Of a DNA stretch of 8,201 bases, positions 1 to 5,604 are shown in pieces. The stretch spans positions 1-8,201 of the forward strand of contig JAFTTD010000273.1 in assembly GCA_017466965.1 (NCBI GenBank). Direction: 5' to 3'. The stretch comes from Bacteroidaceae bacterium. Its GTDB lineage: Bacteria; Bacteroidota; Bacteroidia; Bacteroidales; Bacteroidaceae. Under the pieces are notes generated by a model. The model ran no database searches. It was given only the letters and a program-made list of their open reading frames with translations, and was not told the origin of the DNA. Position 1 is the first letter of the stretch. Every line of letters begins with the position of its first letter. The position numbers were made by a program, and so were the translations under genes.

Positions 1-746
1 ATGGCAGCGTCTGTCTGTATGAATGATTCAATGCCTCCACGGTTTGCTCCGAGTGAACGTGCTTTGGCGCTGATGATTCTGGCTGTTACGGTAGATGTCA
101 GGTTGAACGGGTTTCCTACAGCCAGCACCCATTCACCCACTTTCACTGCATCGCTGTCGCCAATGATGAGGTTAGGCAAGTTTTGGCCCTCAATCTTAAT
201 AAGTGCAAGGTCTGTGTCTGTGTCGCATCCTATTACTCTTGCTGTAAATTCACGGTTGTCGTTGAGGGTTACAGTTATGACATCTGCGCTCTCAACAACA
301 TGGTTGTTTGTCACGATATATCCGTCTTCGGAAATAATCACTCCCGAACCAGAGGCTTCGCGTTTAGGTGTCTGTACTTGTCGGCGCTGTATTCCGCCAT
401 TTCCTTGTCCAAAGAAATCTCCGAAGAACTCTTCAAATGGGTCTCTGTATTCCACCATGCGAGTTTTTCCGTTCATCACCACTTTAATATATACCACAGC
501 GTTGCATCCTTTTTCTGCTGCGTCAGTCAGATCTACAGGCTGTGATGGTACTGCTATGCTGTTTGATAGTCTCATGAGCTGAGGCTGGTTCTCCTCTTCC
601 TCTTTTATTGCTAATTCGCTGTCAGCAGATTGTTTTTCATTGCTAATCCATCTGTTCAATGCGGCAAAAGAAAATGCGCCTGTTATACCAGATAGTATTG
701 CTACAGTAGCTAAAGTTCCGAAAATCTTTTTACTTGTCTGTTTCAT
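1..746 (-). CDS. HtrA/DegP/DegQ-family periplasmic serine protease, N-terminal part (cut by window edge)
   Basis: Trypsin-fold protease (S1C family) expected to degrade or refold damaged envelope proteins. Reading from the ATG at 746-744 gives 248 residues with no stop before the window ends. Residues 1-8 are basic (MKQTSKKI) and 9-30 are hydrophobic, so this is an uncleaved anchor or signal peptide. The protease domain shows GSGVIIS (about 133-139), the histidine motif VTNNHVV with H149, and TDTDLALIK with D179. AVGNPF lies at about 209-214, and the last residues are ESFIQTDAA. In this family that segment is followed at once by INPGNSGG, which carries the catalytic serine, so the serine and the PDZ domains lie outside the window. 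A Gly/Gln/Arg-rich stretch at about 113-130 matches the variable LA loop. The gene is divergent from rnpB and has its own candidate promoter at 801-831. Family is near certain; DegP versus DegQ cannot be decided here. Confidence 0.95.
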   Translation of the reverse strand, partial: MKQTSKKIFGTLATVAILSGITGAFSFAALNRWISNEKQSADSELAIKEEEENQPQLMRLSNSIAVPSQPVDLTDAAEKGCNAVVYIKVVMNGKTRMVEYRDPFEEFFGDFFGQGNGGIQRRQVQTPKREASGSGVIISEDGYIVTNNHVVESADVITVTLNDNREFTARVIGCDTDTDLALIKIEGQNLPNLIIGDSDAVKVGEWVLAVGNPFNLTSTVTARIISAKARSLGANRGGIESFIQTDAA

Positions 747-800
747 AATTAATTTTATCTGTTTTGTTAATTAAAACTCTGTTTTTAACTTTTTCGATGC

Positions 801-831
801 CAAAATAATAACATATTTTTGATGTGGCAAA
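801..831 (-). promoter_or_regulatory. Candidate Bacteroidetes-type promoter for the HtrA-family gene
   Basis: On the minus strand, TTTG (831-828) is followed after 19 bases by TTATTTTG (808-801). This matches the Bacteroidetes housekeeping pattern TTTG-N19-TAnnTTTG with one mismatch in the -7 box. Transcription would start near 795, leaving about 50 bases of untranslated leader before the ATG at 746. Assigned by pattern and spacing only. Confidence 0.5.
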
Positions 832-935
832 ATTTATTGTCCTACAAAAGCTTGCTTTTTGGAATTGTTTAACACATTAGCATTATGGATTAACAGCGAT
901 TATAATTACAGCAGAGCATTTTTACACAATTTTAC

Positions 936-967
936 TTTATGTTTTTTGAATAAAAGTAGTAACTTTG
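936..967 (+). promoter_or_regulatory. Promoter of rnpB
   Basis: TAACTTTG at 960-967 is a perfect Bacteroidetes -7 box (TAnnTTTG). A weaker -33 element (TTTA at 936-939, 20 bases upstream) is at the right distance. The start predicted about 7 bases after the box falls at 974, the first base of the 12-bp P1 helix of RNase P RNA, so two independent signals agree. Confidence 0.7.
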
Positions 968-973
968 CACTAC

Positions 974-1338
974 GAAAACAGTCGGACGGCCTGTCGCTGG
1001 CAGTAAATGCGAGAGGAAAGTCCGGGCAGCATAGGGCATCCCACTTGTTAACGGCAAGCAATCCGCGAGGGTTGAGTAGCGGAGAAGAAAATAACCGCCC
1101 GCAAGGGTAAGGGTGAGAAGGTGGGGTAAGAGCCCACCAGAGCTATGGTGACATATCGGCTGTGCATCTTGGGAGCTGCAAGTTCGCGTATACCGGCGCT
1201 ATGAGGGCTGCCCGCCCAAGCTGGAGGGTAGAACGCTTGAACCTTATGGCGACATAAGGTCTGGATAAATGACAGGCGCCTGAACATTGGCGAGAGCCTT
1301 TTCAGGAACAGAACCCGGCTTATAGGCCGACTGTTTTC
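974..1338 (+). ncRNA. rnpB: RNase P RNA component (bacterial type A)
   Basis: Catalytic RNA that trims the 5' leaders of tRNA precursors, working with the RnpA protein. The universal core is visible: GAGGAAAGTCCGGGC at 1013-1027 on the 5' side and ACAGAACCCGGCTTA at 1308-1322 on the 3' side; the two form the P4 region. The ends are set by a perfect 12-bp P1 helix, 974-985 pairing with 1327-1338. The length of about 365 bases is normal for a type-A RNA. A run of T follows (1339-1344), so P1 plus this tract may also end transcription. Open frames overlapping the gene on either strand are incidental. Confidence 0.96.
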
Positions 1339-1471
1339 TTTTTTATATTACAGTAATAAACAGACGCTTCTGAAGAATCTGAGTAAGTAGTAATTTTCAG
1401 ATAAATGGGGAATGATTAAGTTCTGTTTGTATGTCAAAAATCAGCATAAAAGAGATTTTGGATAGAATTAT

Positions 1472-1502
1472 TTTGCAGAATCGTAAAATAACTGTATTTT
1501 TG
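1472..1502 (+). promoter_or_regulatory. Promoter of the leu leader and leuACD operon
   Basis: TTTG (1472-1475), 19 bases, then TATTTTTG (1495-1502) is an exact match to the Bacteroidetes promoter pattern. Transcription should begin near 1509, about 23 bases before the leader peptide start and about 230 bases before leuA. The stretch between the end of rnpB (1338) and this promoter shows no gene or clear motif. Confidence 0.75.
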
Positions 1503-1531
1503 TAGCGTGAAAATAGAAAAGAGAAAACTTT

Positions 1532-1591
1532 ATGTCAGCATTGATAACAAACATACTAATTCTATCTTCCCTACGACTTAGAAAGGTGTAG
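1532..1591 (+). CDS. Leucine-operon leader peptide (19 aa), attenuation peptide
   Basis: Reads MSALITNILILSSLRLRKV and stops at TAG (1589-1591). Nine of 19 residues are branched-chain: five Leu (4, 9, 11, 14, 16), three Ile (5, 8, 10) and one Val (19), with an Ile-Leu-Ile-Leu run at 8-11. It lies about 23 bases after the predicted transcription start and about 50 bases before a Rho-independent terminator that precedes leuA. Such a peptide acts by being translated: scarcity of charged leucyl- or isoleucyl-tRNA stalls the ribosome in the middle of the frame. It resembles enterobacterial leuL in logic, not in sequence. The upstream AAAAGAGAAAAC is A-rich, as is usual before Bacteroidota starts. 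Identified from composition and context, not homology. Confidence 0.8.
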   Translation: MSALITNILILSSLRLRKV

Positions 1592-1602
1592 GCGAGAGAG
1601 GT
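1570..1602 (+). promoter_or_regulatory. Attenuator: pause hairpin and possible antiterminator strand
   Basis: CCTAC (1570-1574) can pair with GTAGG (1588-1592), a hairpin lying over the end of the leader peptide frame. The bases just after it, GAGAGAGGT (1594-1602), can pair with GCCTTTCTC (1646-1654), which is the 5' arm of the terminator, over nine positions including two G-U pairs. A ribosome stalled around the Ile-Leu-Ile-Leu codons (1553-1564) would cover the first strand, leaving the second free to block the terminator. Pairings were found by eye and not energy-tested. Confidence 0.55.
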
Positions 1603-1642
1603 GTATTGTTATTGTTGCAAATAAAGATGTGTGTAAAAATAA

Positions 1643-1681
1643 AGGGCCTTTCTCAAATACGAGGAAGGCTCTGCTTTTTTT
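1643..1681 (+). terminator. Rho-independent attenuator terminator upstream of leuA
   Basis: The 5' arm (1643-1654) and 3' arm (1661-1672) form a 12-bp stem with two G-U pairs and a six-base loop AAATAC. Two bases later comes a run of seven T (1675-1681). It sits between the leader peptide and leuA, so it would end transcription before the structural genes unless the alternative pairing forms. Confidence 0.82.
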
Positions 1682-1737
1682 GTCATGACGGCAGAATGAC
1701 GATCATGCAAATAGGAAACATAAATAAAATATAAAAT

Positions 1738-3231
1738 ATGAGCGACAGATTATTTATTTTTGACACAACACTTCGTGATGGCGAACAAGTGCCAGGTTGC
1801 CAGTTGAATACAGTTGAAAAAATTCAGGTGGCAAAACAACTTGAAGCATTGGGTGTTGATGTCATAGAAGCAGGATTCCCAGTGTCGAGTCCTGGTGATT
1901 TCAATTCAGTGATAGAGATTTCAAAGGCAGTTACATGGCCTACTATTTGTGCTCTCACTCGTGCTGTTCAGAAAGATATTGAAGTTGCAGCCGATGCACT
2001 TAAGTATGCAAAGAGAAAACGTATCCATACCGGTATCGGCACTTCCGATTCCCATATTAAGTATAAGTTCAATTCTAATCGTGAGGAAATAATAGAACGT
2101 GCTGTTGCTGCGGTGAAATATGCACGCCGTTTTGTTGACGATGTTGAATTTTATGCAGAGGATGCAGGACGTACGGAAAATGAGTATCTGGCAAGAGTTG
2201 TTGAGGCGGTAATTAAGGCAGGAGCAACTGTAGTGAACATTCCTGATACAACAGGTTATTGTCTGCCTGCTGAATATGGAGCAAAAATCAAATATCTTTG
2301 CGATCACGTTGACGGTATAGAAAATGCTATTATCTCAACCCATTGCCATAACGACCTCGGTATGGCTACAGCTAATACCATGAGCGGTGTGCTCAATGGT
2401 GCTCGCCAGGTGGAAGTGACTATCAATGGTATTGGCGAACGTGCAGGAAACACATCTCTTGAGGAAGTAGCGATGATTCTGAAGTGTCACAAGCATATTG
2501 GTATAGAGACAAATATCAATACTCAGAAAATCTATCCTACAAGTCGTATGGTTTCAAGTCTTATGAATATGCCTGTGCAACCAAATAAGGCTATTGTTGG
2601 AAAGAATGCGTTTGCACATTCAAGCGGTATTCATCAGGATGGTGTATTGAAGAATGTTCAGACATACGAAATCATAGATCCGCATGATGTCGGAATTGAT
2701 GACAACTCAATTGTTCTTACAGCTCGTTCTGGACGCGCAGCATTGAAGAGCCGTCTGAACGCGCTCGGTGTAAAGCTTGAACAGGAAAAGCTTGACAAGG
2801 TTTATGAAGAGTTCCTTAAACTTGCAGACAAGAAAAAGGATATCAATGATGATGATATACTGGTGCTTGCTGGAGCGGACCGTACTCAGAACCATCGTAT
2901 AAAACTTGATTTCCTCCAGGTTACAAGTGGAGTAGGAGTTAAATCAGTTGCGAGCCTTGGAATAAACATTTCAGGCGAGAAGTTCGAAGCTTGCGCCAGC
3001 GGTAACGGCCCTGTTGATGCGGCAATCACAGCTCTCAAGAAGATTATAGACCGCCACATGACTCTTAAAGAATTCACAATCCAGGCTATAAGCAAAGGCT
3101 CAGACGATATGGGTAAGGTTCACATGCAAGTAGAATATGATGGACACGTTTACTATGGCTTTGGAGCAAACACTGACATCATAGCGGCTTCGGTAGAAGC
3201 GTATATTGATTGTATAAACAAGTTTAAGTAA
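1738..3231 (+). CDS. leuA: 2-isopropylmalate synthase
   Basis: First committed enzyme of leucine synthesis: condenses acetyl-CoA with 2-oxoisovalerate to give 2-isopropylmalate, in the cytoplasm. The 497-residue protein has the expected length (E. coli LeuA is 523). The N-terminal TIM barrel shows DTTLRDGEQ (9-17) with metal ligand D13, the HCHNDLGMA motif with H202 and H204, and GIGERAGNT with N238. [14 protein letters not shown] (292-305) belongs to the linker/subdomain. Residues from about 390 to the end match the C-terminal regulatory domain that binds leucine for feedback inhibition. The start is the ATG at 1738, right before the conserved [11 protein letters not shown]. It is the first structural gene after the attenuator, with leuC 93 bases downstream. 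Citramalate or homocitrate synthases are related alternatives, but the leuC and leuD neighbours and attenuator favour LeuA. Confidence 0.95.
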   Translation: MSDRLFIFDTTLRDGEQVPGCQLNTVEKIQVAKQLEALGVDVIEAGFPVSSPGDFNSVIEISKAVTWPTICALTRAVQKDIEVAADALKYAKRKRIHTGIGTSDSHIKYKFNSNREEIIERAVAAVKYARRFVDDVEFYAEDAGRTENEYLARVVEAVIKAGATVVNIPDTTGYCLPAEYGAKIKYLCDHVDGIENAIISTHCHNDLGMATANTMSGVLNGARQVEVTINGIGERAGNTSLEEVAMILKCHKHIGIETNINTQKIYPTSRMVSSLMNMPVQPNKAIVGKNAFAHSSGIHQDGVLKNVQTYEIIDPHDVGIDDNSIVLTARSGRAALKSRLNALGVKLEQEKLDKVYEEFLKLADKKKDINDDDILVLAGADRTQNHRIKLDFLQVTSGVGVKSVASLGINISGEKFEACASGNGPVDAAITALKKIIDRHMTLKEFTIQAISKGSDDMGKVHMQVEYDGHVYYGFGANTDIIAASVEAYIDCINKFK

Positions 3232-3248
3232 AGGTACTTCTTCCAGTT

Positions 3249-3285
3249 CCTCCTTGCCCCCCATCAGGCATAGCGGGCAAGGAGG
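3249..3285 (+). repeat. Perfect 11-bp hairpin in the leuA-leuC gap
   Basis: CCTCCTTGCCC (3249-3259) is the exact reverse complement of GGGCAAGGAGG (3275-3285), with a 15-base loop. It begins 18 bases after the leuA stop. No T run follows (TGCTGTATGC), so it does not look like an intrinsic terminator. It could protect the leuA message end, reduce read-through to leuC, or be a dispersed palindrome. Confidence 0.6.
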
Positions 3286-3324
3286 TGCTGTATGCATAAT
3301 AATTATAAAAGAGAAAAGATATTT

Positions 3325-4203
3325 ATGAATAACAATAAGGTATCTGCTCCCCTCTCATGTGAGGGGCAGAGAAGAGAGGCTGCTACCCTCTTCGATAAAA
3401 TTTGGGATGCCCACGTTGTGCAGAAAGTTGAGGACGGACCTACACAGCTTTATATTGACCGCCTTTATTGTCATGAGGTTACATCGCCTCAGGCTTTCGA
3501 CACATTGCGCGACAAAAAGATTTGCGTGTTCCGTCCTGACCATGTAGTGGCGATGCCAGACCATAACACTCCAAGCGATCAGCAAGAACGTATTGATGAT
3601 CCTGTGGGACGTAAGCAAGTGGAAACTCTTGCTGCTAATTGTGCGGAATTTGGCATAAAGCATTTTTCTATGGGCACTAAGGACAATGGCATAATCCATG
3701 TTGTGGGTCCAGAGAAGGCTCTTTCATTGCCGGGAATGACAATTGTATGTGGCGATTCGCACACTTCTACACATGGTGCTGTAGGAGCTATTGCTATGGG
3801 TATCGGAACAAGTGAGGTTGCACAGGTGCTTGCTTCTCAAACAATTCTTCAGAGCAAGCCTAAGACTATGCGCATTAACATAGAAGGCAAGTTGCCTGAA
3901 TATACTACAGCAAAAGATGTGGCTCTCTATATCATGGCTCAATTGACAACTTCCGGTGCAACTGGATATGCTGTTGAGTATGCTGGCTCTGCTGTAAGAA
4001 GCATGAGCATGGAAGGTCGTCTCACTCTGTCAAATCTGTCAATAGAGATGGGTAGCCGTGCAGGTCTTATTGCTCCAGACGAGATTACGTGGAATACCTC
4101 AAAGAGCGTGAGTATGCACCTAAGGGCGAGGCTTGGGACAAGGCTGTTGAGGAGTGGAAAAAACTGTATAGCGATGAAGATGCAGTTTTTGACAAGGAAG
4201 TGA
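3325..4203 (+). CDS. leuC: LeuC N-terminal fragment with out-of-frame tail
   Basis: This is what would be translated as the sequence stands: 292 residues, of which the first 256 are genuine LeuC and the last 36 (from the codon after TGG 4090-4092 to the stop ending at 4203) are unrelated out-of-frame residues. It has part of the substrate-binding region ([10 protein letters not shown]) but none of the three iron-sulfur cysteines, so it could not be an active dehydratase by itself. Starting at ATG 3292 would make it 303 residues. Confidence 0.75.
   Translation: MNNNKVSAPLSCEGQRREAATLFDKIWDAHVVQKVEDGPTQLYIDRLYCHEVTSPQAFDTLRDKKICVFRPDHVVAMPDHNTPSDQQERIDDPVGRKQVETLAANCAEFGIKHFSMGTKDNGIIHVVGPEKALSLPGMTIVCGDSHTSTHGAVGAIAMGIGTSEVAQVLASQTILQSKPKTMRINIEGKLPEYTTAKDVALYIMAQLTTSGATGYAVEYAGSAVRSMSMEGRLTLSNLSIEMGSRAGLIAPDEITWNTSKSVSMHLRARLGTRLLRSGKNCIAMKMQFLTRK
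3344..3390 (+). repeat. 36-base insertion-like segment with direct repeats inside leuC
   Basis: CTGCTCCCCTC (3344-3354) recurs as CTGCTACCCTC (3380-3390), ten of eleven bases the same and 36 bases (12 codons) apart. Between them, CCCCTC (3349-3354) and GAGGGG (3361-3366) form a hairpin. The extra codons read [12 protein letters not shown], just ahead of the conserved [10 protein letters not shown] where LeuC proteins usually begin. Consistent with an in-frame insertion of a short palindromic sequence with duplicated target, or a slippage duplication. Confidence 0.5.
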
Positions 4204-4766
4204 CGTTCCGTGCAGAGGACATTGTTCCGCGCATCACATACGGAACTAATCCTGGGGCAGGAATTGCTATTGACGAGTGTATTCCTTCGCTTGATGACAT
4301 TGCGGAGAATGACCGTGCCCAATTCCTTAGTATGCTTGAATATATGCAGTTCGAACCTGGACAGAAACTTGAGGGTACTCCTGTTGACTATTGTTTCCTC
4401 GGGGCTTGCACAAATGGTCGTATTGAGGATTTCCGTGCTTTTGCTTCTGTTGTCAAGGGTAAGAAAAAAGCTGACAATGTGGTTGCATGGCTTGTGCCTG
4501 GTTCTTGGCTCGTTCGTCAGCAAATAATTGATGAGGGTATTGACAAGATTCTCGAAGAGGCTGGTTTTGAACTTCGTCTTCCTTCATGTTCTGCATGCCT
4601 TGCCATGAATCCAGACAAGGTGCCTGCTGGCAAACTTTCAATATCTACAAGCAACCGCAATTTTGTAGGACGACAGGGGCCAGGAGCGCGTACAATTCTT
4701 GCTTCACCTCTCGTTGTGGCTGCATCTGCTATAACAGGAGTAATAACTGACCCTCGTAAATTGTAA
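4089..4766 (+). CDS. leuC: LeuC C-terminal fragment
   Basis: Continuation of LeuC in the shifted frame, 225 residues if begun at the GTG at 4089, which overlaps the 5' frame. Genuine LeuC sequence runs from [15 protein letters not shown] to ITDPRKL at the end. All three [4Fe-4S] ligands are here: C107 in [14 protein letters not shown], and C167 and C170 in [19 protein letters not shown], typical of the family, lies at 194-201. No ribosome binding signal supports a real start at the GTG, so this is best read as the downstream half of one broken gene. It ends six bases before leuD. Confidence 0.75.
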   Translation: MEYLKEREYAPKGEAWDKAVEEWKKLYSDEDAVFDKEVTFRAEDIVPRITYGTNPGAGIAIDECIPSLDDIAENDRAQFLSMLEYMQFEPGQKLEGTPVDYCFLGACTNGRIEDFRAFASVVKGKKKADNVVAWLVPGSWLVRQQIIDEGIDKILEEAGFELRLPSCSACLAMNPDKVPAGKLSISTSNRNFVGRQGPGARTILASPLVVAASAITGVITDPRKL

Positions 4767-4772
4767 AAGATT

Positions 4773-5393
4773 ATGGCTAAAGAAAAATTCAACATTATAG
4801 AATCAACCTGTATTCCTATTCAGATTGATAATTGCAATACAGATCTGATCATTCCAGCTCGCTATTTGGCAAGCACCACTCGTGACCCTAAGTTCTTTGG
4901 CGATGCTTTCATGCACGATTTGCGATTCGACGCTGAGGGCAATCCTGTAGCGGACTTTGTTATGAACAAGGCTGAATATGCTGAAACTCCGTGCAAGGGT
5001 GTCAGAGAAATTATTATTGGCGGACAAAACTGGGGTTCAGGCTCAAGTCGTGAGCATGCTGCATGGGCTATTGCAGGCTATGGAGCGAGAGTTGTTATAA
5101 GCAGCAGCTTTGCAGATATTCATCGCAATAATTTGCTCAACTGTTTTGTGCTTCCTGTTATTGTAAGCAAAGAGTTTCAGCAGGAACTTTTTGATACAGT
5201 CAATGCTAATCCGCAGGCTGTTGTTAGAGTTGATGTGCTTAACCAGACTGTGACAAACGTTGAGACAGGCAACAGCGAAAGATTTGAGCTTAACGGCTAC
5301 AAGAAGTATTGTCTGATGAATGCCCTTGATGATATTGATTTCCTTTTGGAAAACAAGGATAAAATCTCTGCTTTCGAGATTGCTCGCAGATAA
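4773..5393 (+). CDS. leuD: 3-isopropylmalate dehydratase small subunit
   Basis: Small subunit of the isopropylmalate isomerase; pairs with LeuC and supplies the swivelling domain that completes the active site. The 206-residue length matches the bacterial form (E. coli LeuD is 201). Visible motifs: NTDLIIPARYL (22-32), the substrate-binding loop GGQNWGSGSSREHA (83-96) and SSFADIHRNNLLN (111-123). The ATG at 4773 is six bases after the leuC stop, so the two genes are co-transcribed and probably translationally coupled. It is intact, with no sign of decay, which argues that the leuC break is either very recent or an artefact. It is the last gene of the operon in this window: no leuB follows, only repeats and a convergent gene. 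Confidence 0.95.
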   Translation: MAKEKFNIIESTCIPIQIDNCNTDLIIPARYLASTTRDPKFFGDAFMHDLRFDAEGNPVADFVMNKAEYAETPCKGVREIIIGGQNWGSGSSREHAAWAIAGYGARVVISSSFADIHRNNLLNCFVLPVIVSKEFQQELFDTVNANPQAVVRVDVLNQTVTNVETGNSERFELNGYKKYCLMNALDDIDFLLENKDKISAFEIARR

Positions 5394-5408
5394 ACTTGAT
5401 ATAAGTAG

Positions 5409-5595
5409 TTAAGAAGTTAAGTAGTTAAAGGAGTTAAGTAATTAAATGTCATCCAGTGGCATTTTCTGCTTTAACTCCTTTTAAGTTTTTGAGTTCTTGA
5501 GTTTGCTATGCCACCCTATGGTACAGTCTTAACTCCCGAACTTCTGAACTCCTGAACTACTAAAAACTTAACTTCTTAACTCCTTAACTTCTTAA
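5409..5595. repeat. 187-bp repeat element with ~20-bp inverted ends and 8-bp-period arrays
   Basis: The ends 5409-5428 and 5576-5595 are reverse complements at 19 of 20 positions. The left array (5407-5447) steps in 8-base units of about AGTTAAGT; the right array (5567-5598) in units of about CTTAACTT. Inside lie further 8-base steps, AGTTCTTG-like at 5484-5507 and AACTCCTG-like at 5531-5562, on either side of the core GCCACCCTATGGTAC (5510-5524 region). This fills nearly all of the leuD-rhamnosidase gap. The arrangement is MITE-like, but no target duplication is clear. Confidence 0.65.
5427..5490 (+). terminator. Possible terminator of the leuACD operon
   Basis: AAAGGAGTTAA (5427-5437) pairs perfectly with TTAACTCCTTT (5471-5481). 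An inner six-pair stem, ATGTCA (5446-5451) with TGGCAT (5457-5462), sits in the loop. A T-rich stretch follows (TTAAGTTTTT, to 5490). The hairpin is 34 bases past the leuD stop, but it is AT-rich and part of the repeat element, so its role as a terminator is only plausible. Confidence 0.4.
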
Positions 5596-5604
5596 AAACT
5601 CTCC

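Larger units (their letters stand above)
3325..4766 (+). pseudogene. leuC: 3-isopropylmalate dehydratase large subunit, interrupted by a one-base frameshift
   Basis: Aconitase-family [4Fe-4S] enzyme subunit that, with LeuD, isomerises 2-isopropylmalate to 3-isopropylmalate. Restoring one base gives about 480 residues, against 466 in E. coli. The frame from ATG 3325 is intact to residue 256 (T-W at 4087-4092), and the family sequence continues in another frame from GAA at 4092-4094. Adding one G to TGGAA (TGG GAA) rejoins them. The 5' part has [12 protein letters not shown] (21-32) and [10 protein letters not shown] (143-152). The 3' part has the cluster cysteines in GACTNG and SCSAC, at restored positions 362, 422 and 425. 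Their spacing (60 and 3) equals that of E. coli C347, C407 and C410. Residues 7-18 come from an insertion-like segment. The start at 3325 is preferred; an in-frame ATG at 3292 would add 11 residues. Sequence error and a recent true mutation both fit. Confidence 0.9.

Noticed and set aside
1..582. Plus-strand open frames over the first 580 bases
   Set aside because: The minus strand encodes a clear HtrA-family protein with its His and Asp motifs; the plus-strand frames are its shadows.
859..1287. Open frames at 859-1110 (+) and 1048-1287 (-)
   Set aside because: Both overlap rnpB, whose conserved core and P1 pairing explain the sequence; their translations resemble no known protein.
1592..1737. 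Riboswitch or T-box before leuA
   Set aside because: No T-box TGGNACC-like element or known riboswitch core was seen; the leader peptide and terminator give a simpler explanation.
3249..3285. Intrinsic terminator after leuA
   Set aside because: The stem is good but no T run follows, and termination here would cut off leuC and leuD.
3292..3324. leuC start at ATG 3292
   Set aside because: It would add [11 protein letters not shown], unlike LeuC N-termini, while A/G-rich GAGAAAAGAT lies just before the ATG at 3325. The upstream start remains possible.
4087..4094. Programmed -1 frameshift joining the two halves of leuC
   Set aside because: No X XXY YYZ slippery heptamer is present at ACGTGGAATAC, I see no obvious stimulatory hairpin just downstream, and LeuC is not known to use recoding.
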